Origin: Ixodes scapularis
Lineage: Eukaryota > Arthropoda > Arachnida > Ixodida > Ixodidae
Assembly: GCF_016920785.2 (NCBI RefSeq)
Contig: NW_024609951.1
Location: 1,302,001-1,366,000 of the forward strand
DNA: 64,000 bases
Direction of reading: 5' to 3'
How positions within the stretch are numbered: position 1 is the stretch's first letter; every line of letters begins with the position of its first letter. The translations under genes were made by a program, and so were the position numbers. The notes under the pieces are model-generated. The model was not told where the DNA came from. It saw only the letters and a program-made list of their open reading frames with translations, and did no database searches. Of this stretch, positions 34,271 to 43,879 are shown in pieces.

Positions 34271-35075
34271 AAGAGGGTTGGAATACTGGTTCTCGTAGAC
34301 GTTTCATCTCCTTCACTGGGTTGCGAAGAAATCCCCTAGGTCACAAACCCAGGATATGGAGGCGAGTCTTCGGTTTCCTTCCGTGAAGGAGGAGCGCTGG
34401 CGACAGGCCTGATGTAGCATGTGTGGTACACCGGTACACCCCTAGGTAGTCGGTGACTGCTTCTTGTAAACGACGCTCCTCAGCGGCAGCGAGCAAAATG
34501 AAGTTTTTCAGTACTCGATTGAACCTTTCGACGAGCCCATTGGCTTGCGGATAGTACACCGTCGAGTAGACGTAGTTTTTGCCTCGGTCTTTTAGGAAAT
34601 CGTTAAACTGTAATGACGTGAACTGTGTCCCGTTCTCTGACACTAGACAACGTGGATAACCCTCCCGAGCGAAGACTGCTGACAGAAATGGCATCACTCG
34701 AAAGGTTGTCACGTCGTGGCAGAACTGAAACTCTGGCCATTTAGAAAAGTAATCAACAAGAGTGATGGCACACCGGCATGCTGGCTCTGCGTGTTCAAAT
34801 GGACCGACAATGTCGATGGCTACTTGGGCCCATGGCCGCTCCTGAAGTGGAACTGGCTGCAAGGGTGTTGGTGAAGCTTTGACAGGCTTGCCTGTAGCTT
34901 GGCACACCAGGCAGCTTCTGATGACTCTTTCAGTTTGACGATCCATGGCAGGCCACCAGTAGATGTCTCGGAGCCGGCTCTTGGTCCTGACGATTCCTGG
35001 ATGACCTTCGTGAGCAATCTCAATCAGTGTATTTCTCAGTGTCGTAGGAATTACGTTTTCTCCTCTCCTCAGCAT
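34271..35075 (-). pseudogene. Ty3/gypsy integrase
   Basis: This is the integrase domain of a Ty3-type pol polyprotein. In order: HHCC zinc-binding region (AHEGHPGIVRTKSRLRDIYW, then CLVCQ); catalytic core with first Asp in VAIDIVGPF; second acidic position in LVSENGTQF, where Asp is usual but Glu is seen; and third in ANGLVERFNR. An in-frame TGA (at 34341) interrupts the C-terminal GLxPRGF region, which then stays open to about 34273. The frame is otherwise intact. The preceding 88 codons (35340-35077) look like the RNase H-integrase linker. Confidence 0.88.
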
Positions 35076-35076
35076 G

Positions 35077-35340
35077 TTATCTAAAACTGAGAGTTCGTCG
35101 CGGACATGAGAAAAGGGAACAATGTCGTGCGACAGACTTGTGCGACGGCCAGGATGAAACTACATAGTCCATCCCTTGACTTAGGATGACGTCATCTGTC
35201 GTGGCTCGCTGCAGCTGTTCTTTTGTCACGCAAGGAGTGACGAACGACACAATCGCCACTTCAAATGATGTCCCACCTTCCGTGTCAGCTACTGCCCAGG
35301 TAGCACACTTGCTTGGTTTAGCTGGGGCCAGGGTTGGCAC
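35077..35340 (-). pseudogene. Ty3/gypsy pol linker before integrase
   Basis: The phrase QLQRATTDDVILSQGMDYV matches the segment just upstream of integrase, where tether residues begin with a run like L..T..D..L. Two bases separate it from the integrase frame, indicating a frameshift. Its upstream end stops where the 2.4-kb insertion begins. Confidence 0.6.
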
Positions 35341-36500
35341 TTAGTTGTGATAGCTTGGCCACGACTGCCCAGCCATTTACGTCTGTATGCCAGCCTGGCG
35401 TTTCATAGTCTTTCCTTGCTCCAGAAAGCCACGGAACTGCCAGGGAACGCCTTCCTTGGTTGAGCAATCGATTTCCTTGGTTATTGATGGCCAGTGTAGC
35501 AATGCCTCTGCCAAGCTTTGGGGTTCCATGGTAGTTCGCGGGAATTCCCTGGTCCGCTCAACACAAGCAACAGCCAATATTCGGGCATGTTGCCGGATCG
35601 AAGATAGGGTGAGTCAAGGAATTTCAGGGAATTGCCGCTATGCAATGTTCCGTGGCTCAAGCTCGTATTTTATCGGACCCAGAATGCCCGCTGAAATCCA
35701 CTGTGACTCTATAGTTCGTTTAACTTTTTCCATTTTTTTTAATTCGTATGAGCGTTCTCCTAACATACTTTTGGTGCTTTGTGGCAAGAGCCCTCGCACT
35801 AGAAAGTTACGTTTGAGTGCAAGAAGTCTGTTTTAGCTTGAGACATTGAAAAAGAATACGCTTTTCCCATTGAAAAGGAGAAAAATACTCTGAAAACAGT
35901 TTGGATATGAACAGGCCAAACCCAAAATGAACTGGTTGTAGGGGAATTGTACCGGACAAATTCGAAATAAAACTATCGAAATTGGTCGCACTCCAACTTT
36001 ATCATTTTCCCGCTTTTTACCGCGGCCTTTATCTACCCTGGCTTGCACGGAGAAGCCGCTTCAAGGGCAAGTGCCCGAGGCGGGGTGCCTGGCAAAGCGC
36101 GGGAAAGATCCCTCACCCTCCAGATGAATCACGCGCCGGGAATGCGCCAGTGCCCCGGGACCGGGGATGATGCGGCCTCCCCGCGCGCAGCGCGGAATTT
36201 TTGAAAGAGAAGAGTTGCTCACGTGAAAGGACAGGGAGCGCGCGGGCCAATCAGGGCGGCTCTCGCGTCCGCTCGAAGCACCATTTTTGAGACGGCGGCG
36301 GCGCAGTTTCGAAAACCCCCCCAAAAAAAAGAAAACGGGATCTGGTGGCGTCAGTAACGCGAACTTGGGTCCTTGTTCGCGCTGCTTTTCTCCTTGGGGA
36401 GATTCCAAGTAGCTGTGTTTAAATAAGATAGTTTGCCGGCGCCTTGAGTGTTGCCTCTGCCGTCCTCCTGACGCCTGAGTTCCACTCACTTGCGGGCGAA

Positions 36501-36593
36501 ATGGCCGCATCCCAGAACGGCGTGTTCGGAATTCGCTCCGTCCTCATTGCAGCGCGGGCACTGGCTCTCTCTGTCTCGGCGCCAGCGAGCCAG
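36501..36593 (+). CDS. Possible first exon, unknown protein
   Basis: ATG 36501 opens a 31-codon frame (MAASQNGVFGIRSVLIAARA...) with a hydrophobic, Ala/Ser-rich, signal-like middle, ending exactly at CAG|GTAAGC. It lies in a CpG-rich block that could be a promoter. I do not recognise the product. The frame is also open upstream to 36444 without an ATG. Evidence is splice signals and composition only. Confidence 0.3.
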
Positions 36594-36716
36594 GTAAGCA
36601 GGCTCGACCATTTGGATTCATTTTCATAATCAGGATCGTGTGAAACCGAACCTTTTTGCAACCCAATTTGGAACAGCCATGCTAGTAATACAACCGCCAG
36701 TGTATACATTCAGCTT

Positions 36717-36824
36717 CAGAGATCCTCTACCGCAGTGGTTAGCCACGTAGTAGAGGATCCTGCTGTTGCCCATTCCTGCCTTCCTAGTCTGCCGTCCGCT
36801 ATGCAACGTAAGCATAGCGGACGA
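36717..36824 (+). repeat. Two adjacent hairpins
   Basis: First: GATCCTCTAC and GTAGAGGATC with an inner TGGTTAGCCA mini-palindrome. Second: GTCCGCTATGC, 7-nt loop, GCATAGCGGAC, a perfect 11-bp stem. They directly precede the GCGACG-rich repeat copy 2. Confidence 0.65.
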
Positions 36825-36827
36825 CTG

Positions 36828-37067
36828 AACCGCATGTAAGCGATTAAGCGAGCGACGAGAGTCAGCGATGAGCGGCGGAGATTCCCCATGGTCGCTTGTC
36901 GCATCGCTGGGGTTTTGAATTTCTAGAAATCGTTGCTCATCGCCTTGGTCGCTTGCTCCCGTCGCTTTCATGCGGTTTGCCGCGTCGCGCGAGTGACCGA
37001 ACGACAGTGATGCGGTCGGATCGTTGTCGCTTGTCTCGTGGCTCGTTGAACCTATTACATGCGGTTT
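36828..37067 (+). mobile_element. GCGACG-rich MITE-like repeat, copy 2
   Basis: Begins AACCGCATGTAA and ends with its reverse complement TTACATGCGGTT, giving 12-bp terminal inverted repeats. Internal blocks match 28726-28985. It is non-coding and lies in the putative intron of the small gene model. Confidence 0.65.
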
Positions 37068-37250
37068 CTACTTAATTGCCGCGAGACTGGCACCACATGT
37101 ACGATTGGCACACGCTTCATATTCCCTCTCATACTGTTTATGATAGTGCATATTTTTTATTAGTGGCATTAGTTAATTACCGTTTTAGAACAGACGGGTG
37201 CAAATAAATCTGCCACGGATCTAATTACTGATGTTTATTCTTTTTTTCAG

Positions 37251-37427
37251 ATGCCTTGCGGCACTATGTTAGCCACCACCGAAACCCCGACACTCCAGAA
37301 GATGTGGAGAATCTCGCCAACCGCCAAGGGACACATGAATAATATCATGACAATTTTATTTTTGCAATGTACATATGTTTTTATGTTTATTTTTGCAGCC
37401 TGCAGTATGTATCTTTGGTGGAAATAA
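37251..37427 (+). CDS. Possible last exon with polyadenylation signal
   Basis: A strong acceptor (pyrimidine run then CAG at 37250) opens this exon, and AATAAA at 37423-37428 would end the transcript. In phase 0 with the putative first exon it encodes 58 residues ending in a hydrophobic segment (LFLQCTYVFMFIFAACS). In another frame it reads ALRHYVSHHRNPDTPEDVENL and stops, which looks more protein-like but needs a different upstream exon. Product unknown. Confidence 0.3.
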   Translation: MPCGTMLATTETPTLQKMWRISPTAKGHMNNIMTILFLQCTYVFMFIFAACSMYLWWK

Positions 37428-37789
37428 ATTGAATTTTATTAATTTATGACGTGTGTTGTCAATATGACCAGTTAAACTGGTTTAACTGCATGGTGAATTT
37501 CTATTGTCTAGCCAAGCTTGGCTGACCACCCGGCCCCTAACCTGGCCCATGCTGTATATACAATAAAGAGCCAAGCTTGGGGTACCACTGAGCTTCCCAC
37601 CTGGCCCAGTCCATAATTCCAGTGGTGAGCCAGTCCATGGCTACACAGGGAACTGCCGGTGGTCGCCAGACTGGCATACCAGGGTGGGGCTGCCTAGCGC
37701 CATGGTGCAAAACAATCTAGGCCCAGTGAAACTCCCCTGGCTACCCAGTCTGGCTCAAGCTTGAGCCGGTCGTAATGTGCTGCTAGGGT

Positions 37790-37936
37790 GGCAAGCGTGA
37801 CAGCGTCCGCCACATGGTTGTCAGAGCCTCGCTGATACCCAACCGTGAAGTGATACATCAGGAGATGTGAGGACCACCGCGTCTGGTCCGATCTAGCAGA
37901 TCGGACGTGGTCCGATCTAGCAGGAGGCTGCGTCAA
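37790..37936 (-). pseudogene. Ty3/gypsy RNase H C-terminal fragment
   Basis: The phrase RWSSHLLMYHFTVGYQRGSD followed by NHVADA is the conserved end of Ty3 RNase H (usually continuing ALSRLP). The next residues diverge at about 37790 where the inserted block starts. The upstream end (37890-37936) has a local duplication of AGATCGGACC. RT sequence is not found further up. Confidence 0.75.
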
Positions 37937-37939
37937 CGT

Positions 37940-38430
37940 TCTCGGAGCGAGGCCTTTGTCCGAACGCTGCGGTAAGGCCTAACTGCGCTGAGTATAGAAT
38001 TGAGCTGCGGCAGGATCGCAGATCGGCGGACCAAGGTAGGCGAAGACGCGCAGTCGCCCGAAAAACTTGGAGTCTAGCAGGGACCGTCAAGCATCCTCGT
38101 CGCCAAAAGGATGTCGTGTCCCAGCGAGGGACAACGGCAGGGACGTCGTGACTGAACAGCCGTCGTCAGGCCAATCATGTTTATTCAGGGCGCAAGGACC
38201 CTGCTCGAGAAGGAGAGAAAGACAAAGTGGCATCTAGTGGCCGAGAAATATAGATGTGTCAAATATGTGGCAATGAAAGAAGAAGTGAGAATACAACTTT
38301 GAAGACGCATAATCATTGAAAATAGACGAGGACGCCATCCACTGGGGGCCGTGGACCGATGAGCAGATGCTTGAGCTTTGAGCGGATGCCTCCTCAAAAA
38401 CGTCAATTTGAGGACAACTTTGCTCCGACA
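37940..38430. other. Unassigned stretch between Ty3 remnant and LINE
   Basis: No domain is recognisable in any frame. It could be diverged Ty3 pol or host DNA. Confidence 0.35.
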
Positions 38431-38540
38431 AAAGTACCTGACTTTTATTCTTTATTTTATTTCTTTATTCAGGTACCCACTTTGCCATCAGGCATTACAG
38501 TGGGGGGAAAACAAACAATATGTAGACACACAAAAAAACT
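38430..38540 (-). repeat. CR1-like LINE 3' UTR and AATAAA-type tail
   Basis: On the minus strand the RT stop is followed by CCCACTGTAATGCC, a short hairpin-forming stretch, GGTACCTGAATAAAG and irregular AATAAA repeats to about 38438. Confidence 0.7.
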
Positions 38541-40130
38541 CACGCATTCAGCGCGTGAAAAAAGGCGTCATTGGAAGCTATTAAGACAGCGCGGGATGGA
38601 AGGGAGTTCCAATCGCGCGCGGTCTCTACAAAAAAGGAGAGTCGCAGTAAGTCACCCTGAAAAGGAATTTCTCTAATTTTTAAAGCATATTCGTTTCTAC
38701 TGGATACGGTAAAAGGTGGTTTCATATACTTATTTTTTCTATACTGGTTTTGCCATAATAAATATCGTGAAAAAATTTGAGACGGAGGTGCTTTCTGCGA
38801 TCTTTTAATAATTGCCACTTAAGTTTATGCTTCCACTCAGAAATACTTAGTCGCCAATCGTAATTACTTAAGACTAACCTCAAACCCAGATTTTGTGTTT
38901 TTTCAAGTTTTTGTATAGAAAAGGCGGTATAAGGGTCCCAGACAACGCAAACGTATTCCAGAATAGAACGAACATGTGAAAAGCAAATTGTTTCTCTGAG
39001 CGACTGAGGTACAGTTTTGAAATTTCGTCGCAGAAAACCTGGCATCCTTGAGGCCTTCGCGGAAACATAGTCAACATGCGCATTCCAACGCAAATCGGAT
39101 GTTAAGTATAAACCGAGATATTTAAATTCATTTGGGGTTTCTATAACTTTTCCATTTAGCGAATAACGAAATATTGGCGGTAAAACCTTCCTTGTAAAAG
39201 TGACATGTACAGTTTTTCTTACGTTCAAAGACATTTGCCATGACTGACACCAAGATTCAATGCTGTCCAGGTCCTTTTGCAGAATCACACTATCCTGCGC
39301 ATTATTAATCTCTCTATAGACAACGCAATCAGCCGCAAACATTCGAATGGTAGAACGAACATCAACAGCAATATCATTTATGTAAAGAAGAAATAAAAGC
39401 GGTCCTAGAACCGAGCCCCGCGGCACACCTGAAGAGACGTCGGCCGTGTGCGATTGGGAGCCATTTAAAACCACGTAATGTTTTCTGAACGACAAATACT
39501 CCCGAATCCAGTTACACACTTTGTCATCAAGTTTATAAGCGTGTAGTTTTGAAATTAAAAGATCATGAGGAACGACATCAAAAGCCTTACTGAAATCAAG
39601 AAATATACAATCAATACTTCGCCGCTTGTCGGTTGCCAAAGAAAGGTCATGAAAAAATTCAACTAATTGCGTACTACAAGAATATCCCTGCCGGAATCCG
39701 TTATGCGACGGATGTAAAAGGTTAGATGCACTAAGATGAGTCATGATATTACTATATAGAATATGTTCCATTATCTTGCATGAAATACTTGTTAAAGATA
39801 TTGGTCGGTAGTTTTCGACACTGGCTCTAGGACCACTTTTATGCACTGGCATTACTCGCGCAAGCTTCCAGTCTAAAGGAAGCGAAGATTCACATAGCGA
39901 TTTTTGGAACAGTATGACAAAATATAGGCATAATGAACTTGAACAAGATTTGAGAATACACCCAGGAATATCATCCGGACCAGTCGATTTGGTTGTATCC
40001 AAGTTACGCAATTGATTAAGAATTCCAGAAACAGCAAATTCAACTTCAGGCATAACGTTGGTTGCCGCTGGAACGTTAAAATCCACAGTCCTTGTGTGCG
40101 AAGGTGTAAAAACTGACCGAAAATATAAAT
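38540..40130 (-). pseudogene. CR1-like LINE ORF2: reverse transcriptase
   Basis: A single frame of 454 codons (40086-38722) covers fingers (TGPDDIPGCILK, NYRPISLTSISCKIMEHI), palm (CIFLDFSKAFDVVPHDLL; GVPRGSVLGPLLFLLYIND) and thumb (EFKYLGLYLTSDLRW, LEYVCVVWDPY). A -1/+1 shift near 38770 moves the last part into frame 38818-38540, ending RDWNSLPS..., the usual C-terminus. The catalytic box reads FAADC instead of FADDC, losing the first of the paired Asp residues, so this copy cannot polymerise even if the frames were whole. Upstream it joins the endonuclease part. Confidence 0.88.
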
Positions 40131-40586
40131 TAAAATGCCCGGCTTTTTCGTTATCACTGTCGACGAGAGCATCGTTATGTTTAAGGGTTGGGACGGAAGA
40201 ATTATGTTTGCCGTTGGCTCGGACATATTTCCAAAATTATTTTGAGGAACGCCTAAAGTTGTCTTCTAATTTAAGGAAAAACGCCGCCTTAGCCTGTTCC
40301 AACCTGTCCCGTACTACTCTAGCCAATTCTTTCAGTTTAGCAAGGTCAGTCGAAAGACGGGTTTTACGGTATTGGATATAAGCTCTTCTTTTCTTGTTGA
40401 GTAAGCCACGCAATTCTCACGTAAACCACGGCTTGTCACGCGCTCGTTTTGTTGTTAGCATGCGCGATGGGACACACTCGTCGCGCAAGCTAAAGATTTT
40501 TCGTTTTAGTTTAATCCATAACTCATTGACATTTAAAGACTCGGACAAAGTTTCGAAAACGGGAAGATAAGATTCCAGCGCAGAGT

Positions 40587-41335
40587 TTATTTTTGAATAA
40601 TCAGCTCGGGCACAGATTTGATTCTTTCACATGATTTGCTTCTGCTCGAACAACTTAAGTTTACTTGAGACACTATTGCTCTATGGTCGCTAATACCTGG
40701 AACGGTATGAGTATTTTCGACAATGCCAGAAGTGTGACAGAGCAGGATATCCAAGATATGTCCCGTATCATCATTTCGTGTCGGTTCAGTAACATATTGC
40801 TCTAGTGAAAAAACGTCCAACAGGCTAAAAAAACTCCGCATACAATTCACCACCAACTGTCCTCCTGAAGTTAGCATTATTTCATACAATAGCTGGCAAG
40901 TTGAAATCTCCTCCAATAATAATATGATCGCACGGGATCGTTTCAATCGCATTCGAAAGACACCTGATATCATTAGGCGTTGAACACGGTGGCCGAAAAA
41001 AAGAACCAACGGCTAAGCACTTTCCATTAGTCAATCTTATCTGACAAAACACAGTTTCGACATTTTGGGTGTTTAACACTATCTCTGTAGAGGAAAAGGC
41101 CTCATCAACCAGAAAAAACACCCCACCACCGCGGGACCCTCGATCACGTCTGTAACACTCGAAACTATCAGAGAATACTTCCGCGTCAGGTACCGAGTCG
41201 TCTAACCACGACTCTGTGCCTATAACCACATGGGGCTTAGTCATCAAGACCAACTGCTGGAAATCATCACATTTATTTTTCAAGCTTCTACAATTGATAA
41301 TAAGAAGAGAAATCGAGCAAGTTGTTCGCGGGACT
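40587..41335 (-). pseudogene. CR1-like LINE ORF2: apurinic-type endonuclease
   Basis: Frame from about 41335 (LLIINCRSLKNK, conserved Asn) through 40882 contains GTESWL (catalytic Glu), FECYRRDRGSRGGGVFFL, VGSFFRPP and IIIGGDFNLP. Frame 41009-40587 continues with TRNDDTGHILDILL and the terminal GISDHRAIV (SDH motif). All six landmark motifs of an APE-type endonuclease are present, in two frames with a shift near 40890. The stretch 40130-40587 bridges to the RT and is broken by stops. Confidence 0.83.
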
Positions 41336-41623
41336 TCACGTAGTCAGTGCCGGACAATTTGATTCGTGGTAAGATTACAAGAAAACTTCGCATCGCCCAA
41401 AAACAAGGTGTCATATTTTAAAACTGCCTTAGTGTCTCCCTGTCGATGCGCCTTTGCATAATCCCACATGCGTTTTCTTTTTTTCTTGAACAGGTTTTGA
41501 GAAATCTCCGGATATGCTACACGGGGTATTCTTCAGCCTTCGGGCATTTCAGAGGACGTTTTGCTTTTCCTTAAAAGATTTGAAGGTAGCAATAATCGGA
41601 CGATTTTTACCAGCAGAAAACTT

Positions 41624-42100
41624 TCACAGTCTATGAGCTCGCTCGATTTCAACAGTGTCGATGGCCAGATTAGTGTTACAAAGTTGCATTACAAGTGCCT
41701 CAGATGACGTGAACGTTTCTCGGGAATTGGTGTCTTGAACACCATAGAAGAGAAGATTACAACGACGACTTCGGTTTTCTAAGTCATGAAGATTCCCAGA
41801 TAGAACGTCTAGGTAATTTTGCTGTTCTTGCCATTTGTTTTTCAAGTCATTTAAAACTGCGCAGGTCTGCTCCAGCCTTCTAAAATTAGTCGCAATTGAA
41901 TCTACCCGTGTGCGCAGGTCGTGAGGACAGACATCGGAAGACTTTTGGCTCTTTTCAATTGAGACAAGCTTATCCATCAAGCTCTTCTGACCTTTTAGAA
42001 TTTCGTTGACTTGTGTCTCCGTTAGAGGACCAGGATTCAATTCGACATCGCCACATAGCAGCAAGAGCAGTAAATAAAAGGCTACCTGGCGCATCAACAT
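41624..42100 (-). CDS. CR1-like LINE ORF1 with 2A-like motif and coiled coil
   Basis: From ATG 42100 the frame reads MLMRQVAFYLLLLLL, a hydrophobic leader, followed directly by CGDVELNPGP (42055-42026), a match to the 2A ribosome-skipping consensus D-V/I-E-x-N-P-G-P. Then come a heptad-rich coiled coil (EILKGQKSLMDKLVSIEKS ... LDVLSGNLHDLENRSRR) and the start of an RRM-like domain (CNLLFYGVQDT ... IERAHRL). A stop at 41624 cuts the domain; the continuing frame FSAGKNRPIIATFKSFKEK is still visible below, so the stop is premature. The frame is also open upstream through the 270-bp repeats. ORF1 proteins of LINEs bind element RNA. 2A motifs at ORF1 N-termini are reported for CR1/L2-type LINEs. 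Confidence 0.8.
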   Translation of the reverse strand: MLMRQVAFYLLLLLLCGDVELNPGPLTETQVNEILKGQKSLMDKLVSIEKSQKSSDVCPHDLRTRVDSIATNFRRLEQTCAVLNDLKNKWQEQQNYLDVLSGNLHDLENRSRRCNLLFYGVQDTNSRETFTSSEALVMQLCNTNLAIDTVEIERAHRL

Positions 42101-42220
42101 AAACCGTCGCTTCACGCGTACATGATTTTCAGAACACGCTCGTATCGTGTTATACAATTTTTGGGGTGGAACCGGCAATAAAAAGACACCGAAATGGGGT
42201 CGACAGAGTGTGTCACCAAC
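42101..42220 (-). promoter_or_regulatory. CR1-like LINE non-repeated 5' leader
   Basis: 120 bp between the last 270-bp repeat and the ORF1 ATG. It begins GTTGGTGACACAC exactly where the repeat unit ends with TTCACGCAG, so the junction has the form of a splice donor (CAG|GT). It is open in frame with both repeat and ORF1. Confidence 0.6.
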
Positions 42221-43626
42221 CTGCGTGAACAGTAGGAAAACGGTAAGCCGTACTGCCAACATGTCGCCGGTTCCACGTCCCGAAGTCAGAGTGCCGCTCG
42301 CCAGCTTTTGTAGGCGTCCTTGTTCCAACGTTGCTTGCTGCATGGCCCCTGGTTCGTTGATTCCATCGATGAATACGCCGGACTTGGCATCAAAACACAG
42401 CCGATAATCGCCGCCGCAGATGACTTGGCAGGAAGCAGAGTCCTCTTCCAGATAGCACCAGTCGCGCGGCTTCGATGAAACTGAGTCAATCTGCGTGAAA
42501 AGTAGGAGAACGGTAAGCCGTACTGCCAACATGTCGCCGGTTCCAGGCCCCGAAGTCAGAGTGCCGCTCGCCAGCTTTTGTAGGCGTTCTTGTTCCAACG
42601 TTGCTTGATGCATGGCCCCTGGTTCGTTGATTCCATCGATGAATACGCCGGACTTGGCATCAAAACACAGCCGATAATCGCCGTCGCAGATGACTTGGCA
42701 GGAAGCAGAGTCCTCTTCCAGATAGCACCAGTCGCGCGGCTTCGATGAAACTGAGTCAATCTGCGTGAACAGTAGGAAAACGGTAAGCCGTACTGCCAAC
42801 ATGTCGCCGGTTCCACGCCCCGACGTCAGAGTGCCGCTCGCCAGCTTTTGTAGGCGTTCTTGTTCCAACGTTGCTTGATGCACGGCCCCTGGTTCGTTGA
42901 TTCCATCGATGAATACGCCGGACTTGGCATCAAAACACAGCCGATAATCGCCGTCGCAGATGACTTGGAAGGAAGCAGAGTCCTCTTCCACATAGTACCA
43001 GTTTCGCGGCTTCGATGAAACTGAGTCAATCTGCGTGAACAGTAGGAAAACGGTAAGCCGTACTGCCAACATGTCGCCGGTTCCACGCCCCGAAGTCAGA
43101 GTGCCGCTCGCCAGCTTTTGTAGGCGTTCTTCTTCCAACGTTGCTTGATGCATGGCCCCTGGTTCGTTGATTCCATCGATGAATACGCCGGACTTGGCAT
43201 CAAAACATAGCCGATAATCGCCGTCGCAGATGACTTGGCAGGAAGCAGAGTCCTCTTCCAGATAGCACCAGTCGCGCGGCTTCGATGAAACTGAGTCAAT
43301 CTGCGTGAACAGTAGGAAAACGGTAAGCCGTACTGCCAACATGTCGCCGTTTCCACGCCCCGAAGTCAGAGTGCCGCTCGCCAGCTTTTGTAGGCGTTCT
43401 TGTTCCAACGTTGCTTGATGCATGGCCCCTGGTTCATTGATTCCATCGATGAATACGCCGGACTTGGCATCAAAATACAGCCGATAATCGCCGTCGCAGA
43501 TGACTTGGCAGGAAGCAGAGTCCTCTTCCAGATAGCACCAGTCGCGCGGCTTCGATGAAACTGAGTCAATCTGTGTGAACAGTAGGAAAACGGTAAGCTG
43601 TACTGCCAACATGTCGCCGGTTCCAC
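42221..43626 (-). repeat. 270-bp tandem array, five full units plus a 56-bp partial
   Basis: Unit borders fall at 42490/42491, 42760/42761, 43030/43031, 43300/43301 and 43570/43571, with no length change and only a few substitutions per unit. Because 270 is divisible by three, all units share one open frame on the minus strand (ATG 43612 onward) and join ORF1 of the LINE. Each unit encodes MLAVRLTVFLLFTQ, a signal-peptide-like start, then a Cys-containing 60-residue segment (RDWCYLEEDSASC, VICDGDYRL) and TLEQERLQKLASG. It can be read as LINE promoter monomers or as an amplified secreted-protein exon pair. The first ATG is preceded by a TTTAAA box about 70 bp upstream. Confidence 0.85.
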
Positions 43627-43879
43627 GCACGAAGAAGACGAGAGACCAACCGTATAACTCAACGTGCAGCTCGCCGCCGCTTTAAAACAGTCATCACTTT
43701 CCTTGAGCTCGAAGAACAGGCAGAACCTGCACTTTAGGTAGCGGGCGTGTTGCACTTACTAGAAAAAAGTAGGCTCAAAGCTGTCGCTACAAACCGACGT
43801 ATTGTAATCTTTAGCTACATAAACCACGCAATTATTGCAACAAAGTTGTATACTGGGTCACTGGGTAAGAAACATGACA

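Larger units (their letters stand above)
35345..37788. mobile_element. 2.4-kb insertion splitting the Ty3 pol
   Basis: Ty3 RNase H coding ends at about 37790 and the linker resumes at 35340, both on the minus strand, so this block is inserted or is a replacement. Its two ends resemble each other in inverted orientation: AGCTTG.GCCA..ACTG..AGCCA and then TATGCCAG.CTGGCG are at both ends with gaps. This suggests a DNA transposon with degenerate terminal repeats. It carries a CpG-rich part (36050-36600), an exon-like pair, two hairpins and a GCGACG-rich repeat copy. Confidence 0.4.

Noticed and set aside
42221..43612. Calling the 270-bp repeat frame a multi-domain secreted host protein or toxin.
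   Set aside because: Every unit repeats the signal-like segment, the array is joined to LINE ORF1, and I know no family with this Cys pattern. A promoter-monomer reading is at least as likely, so it is listed as a repeat.
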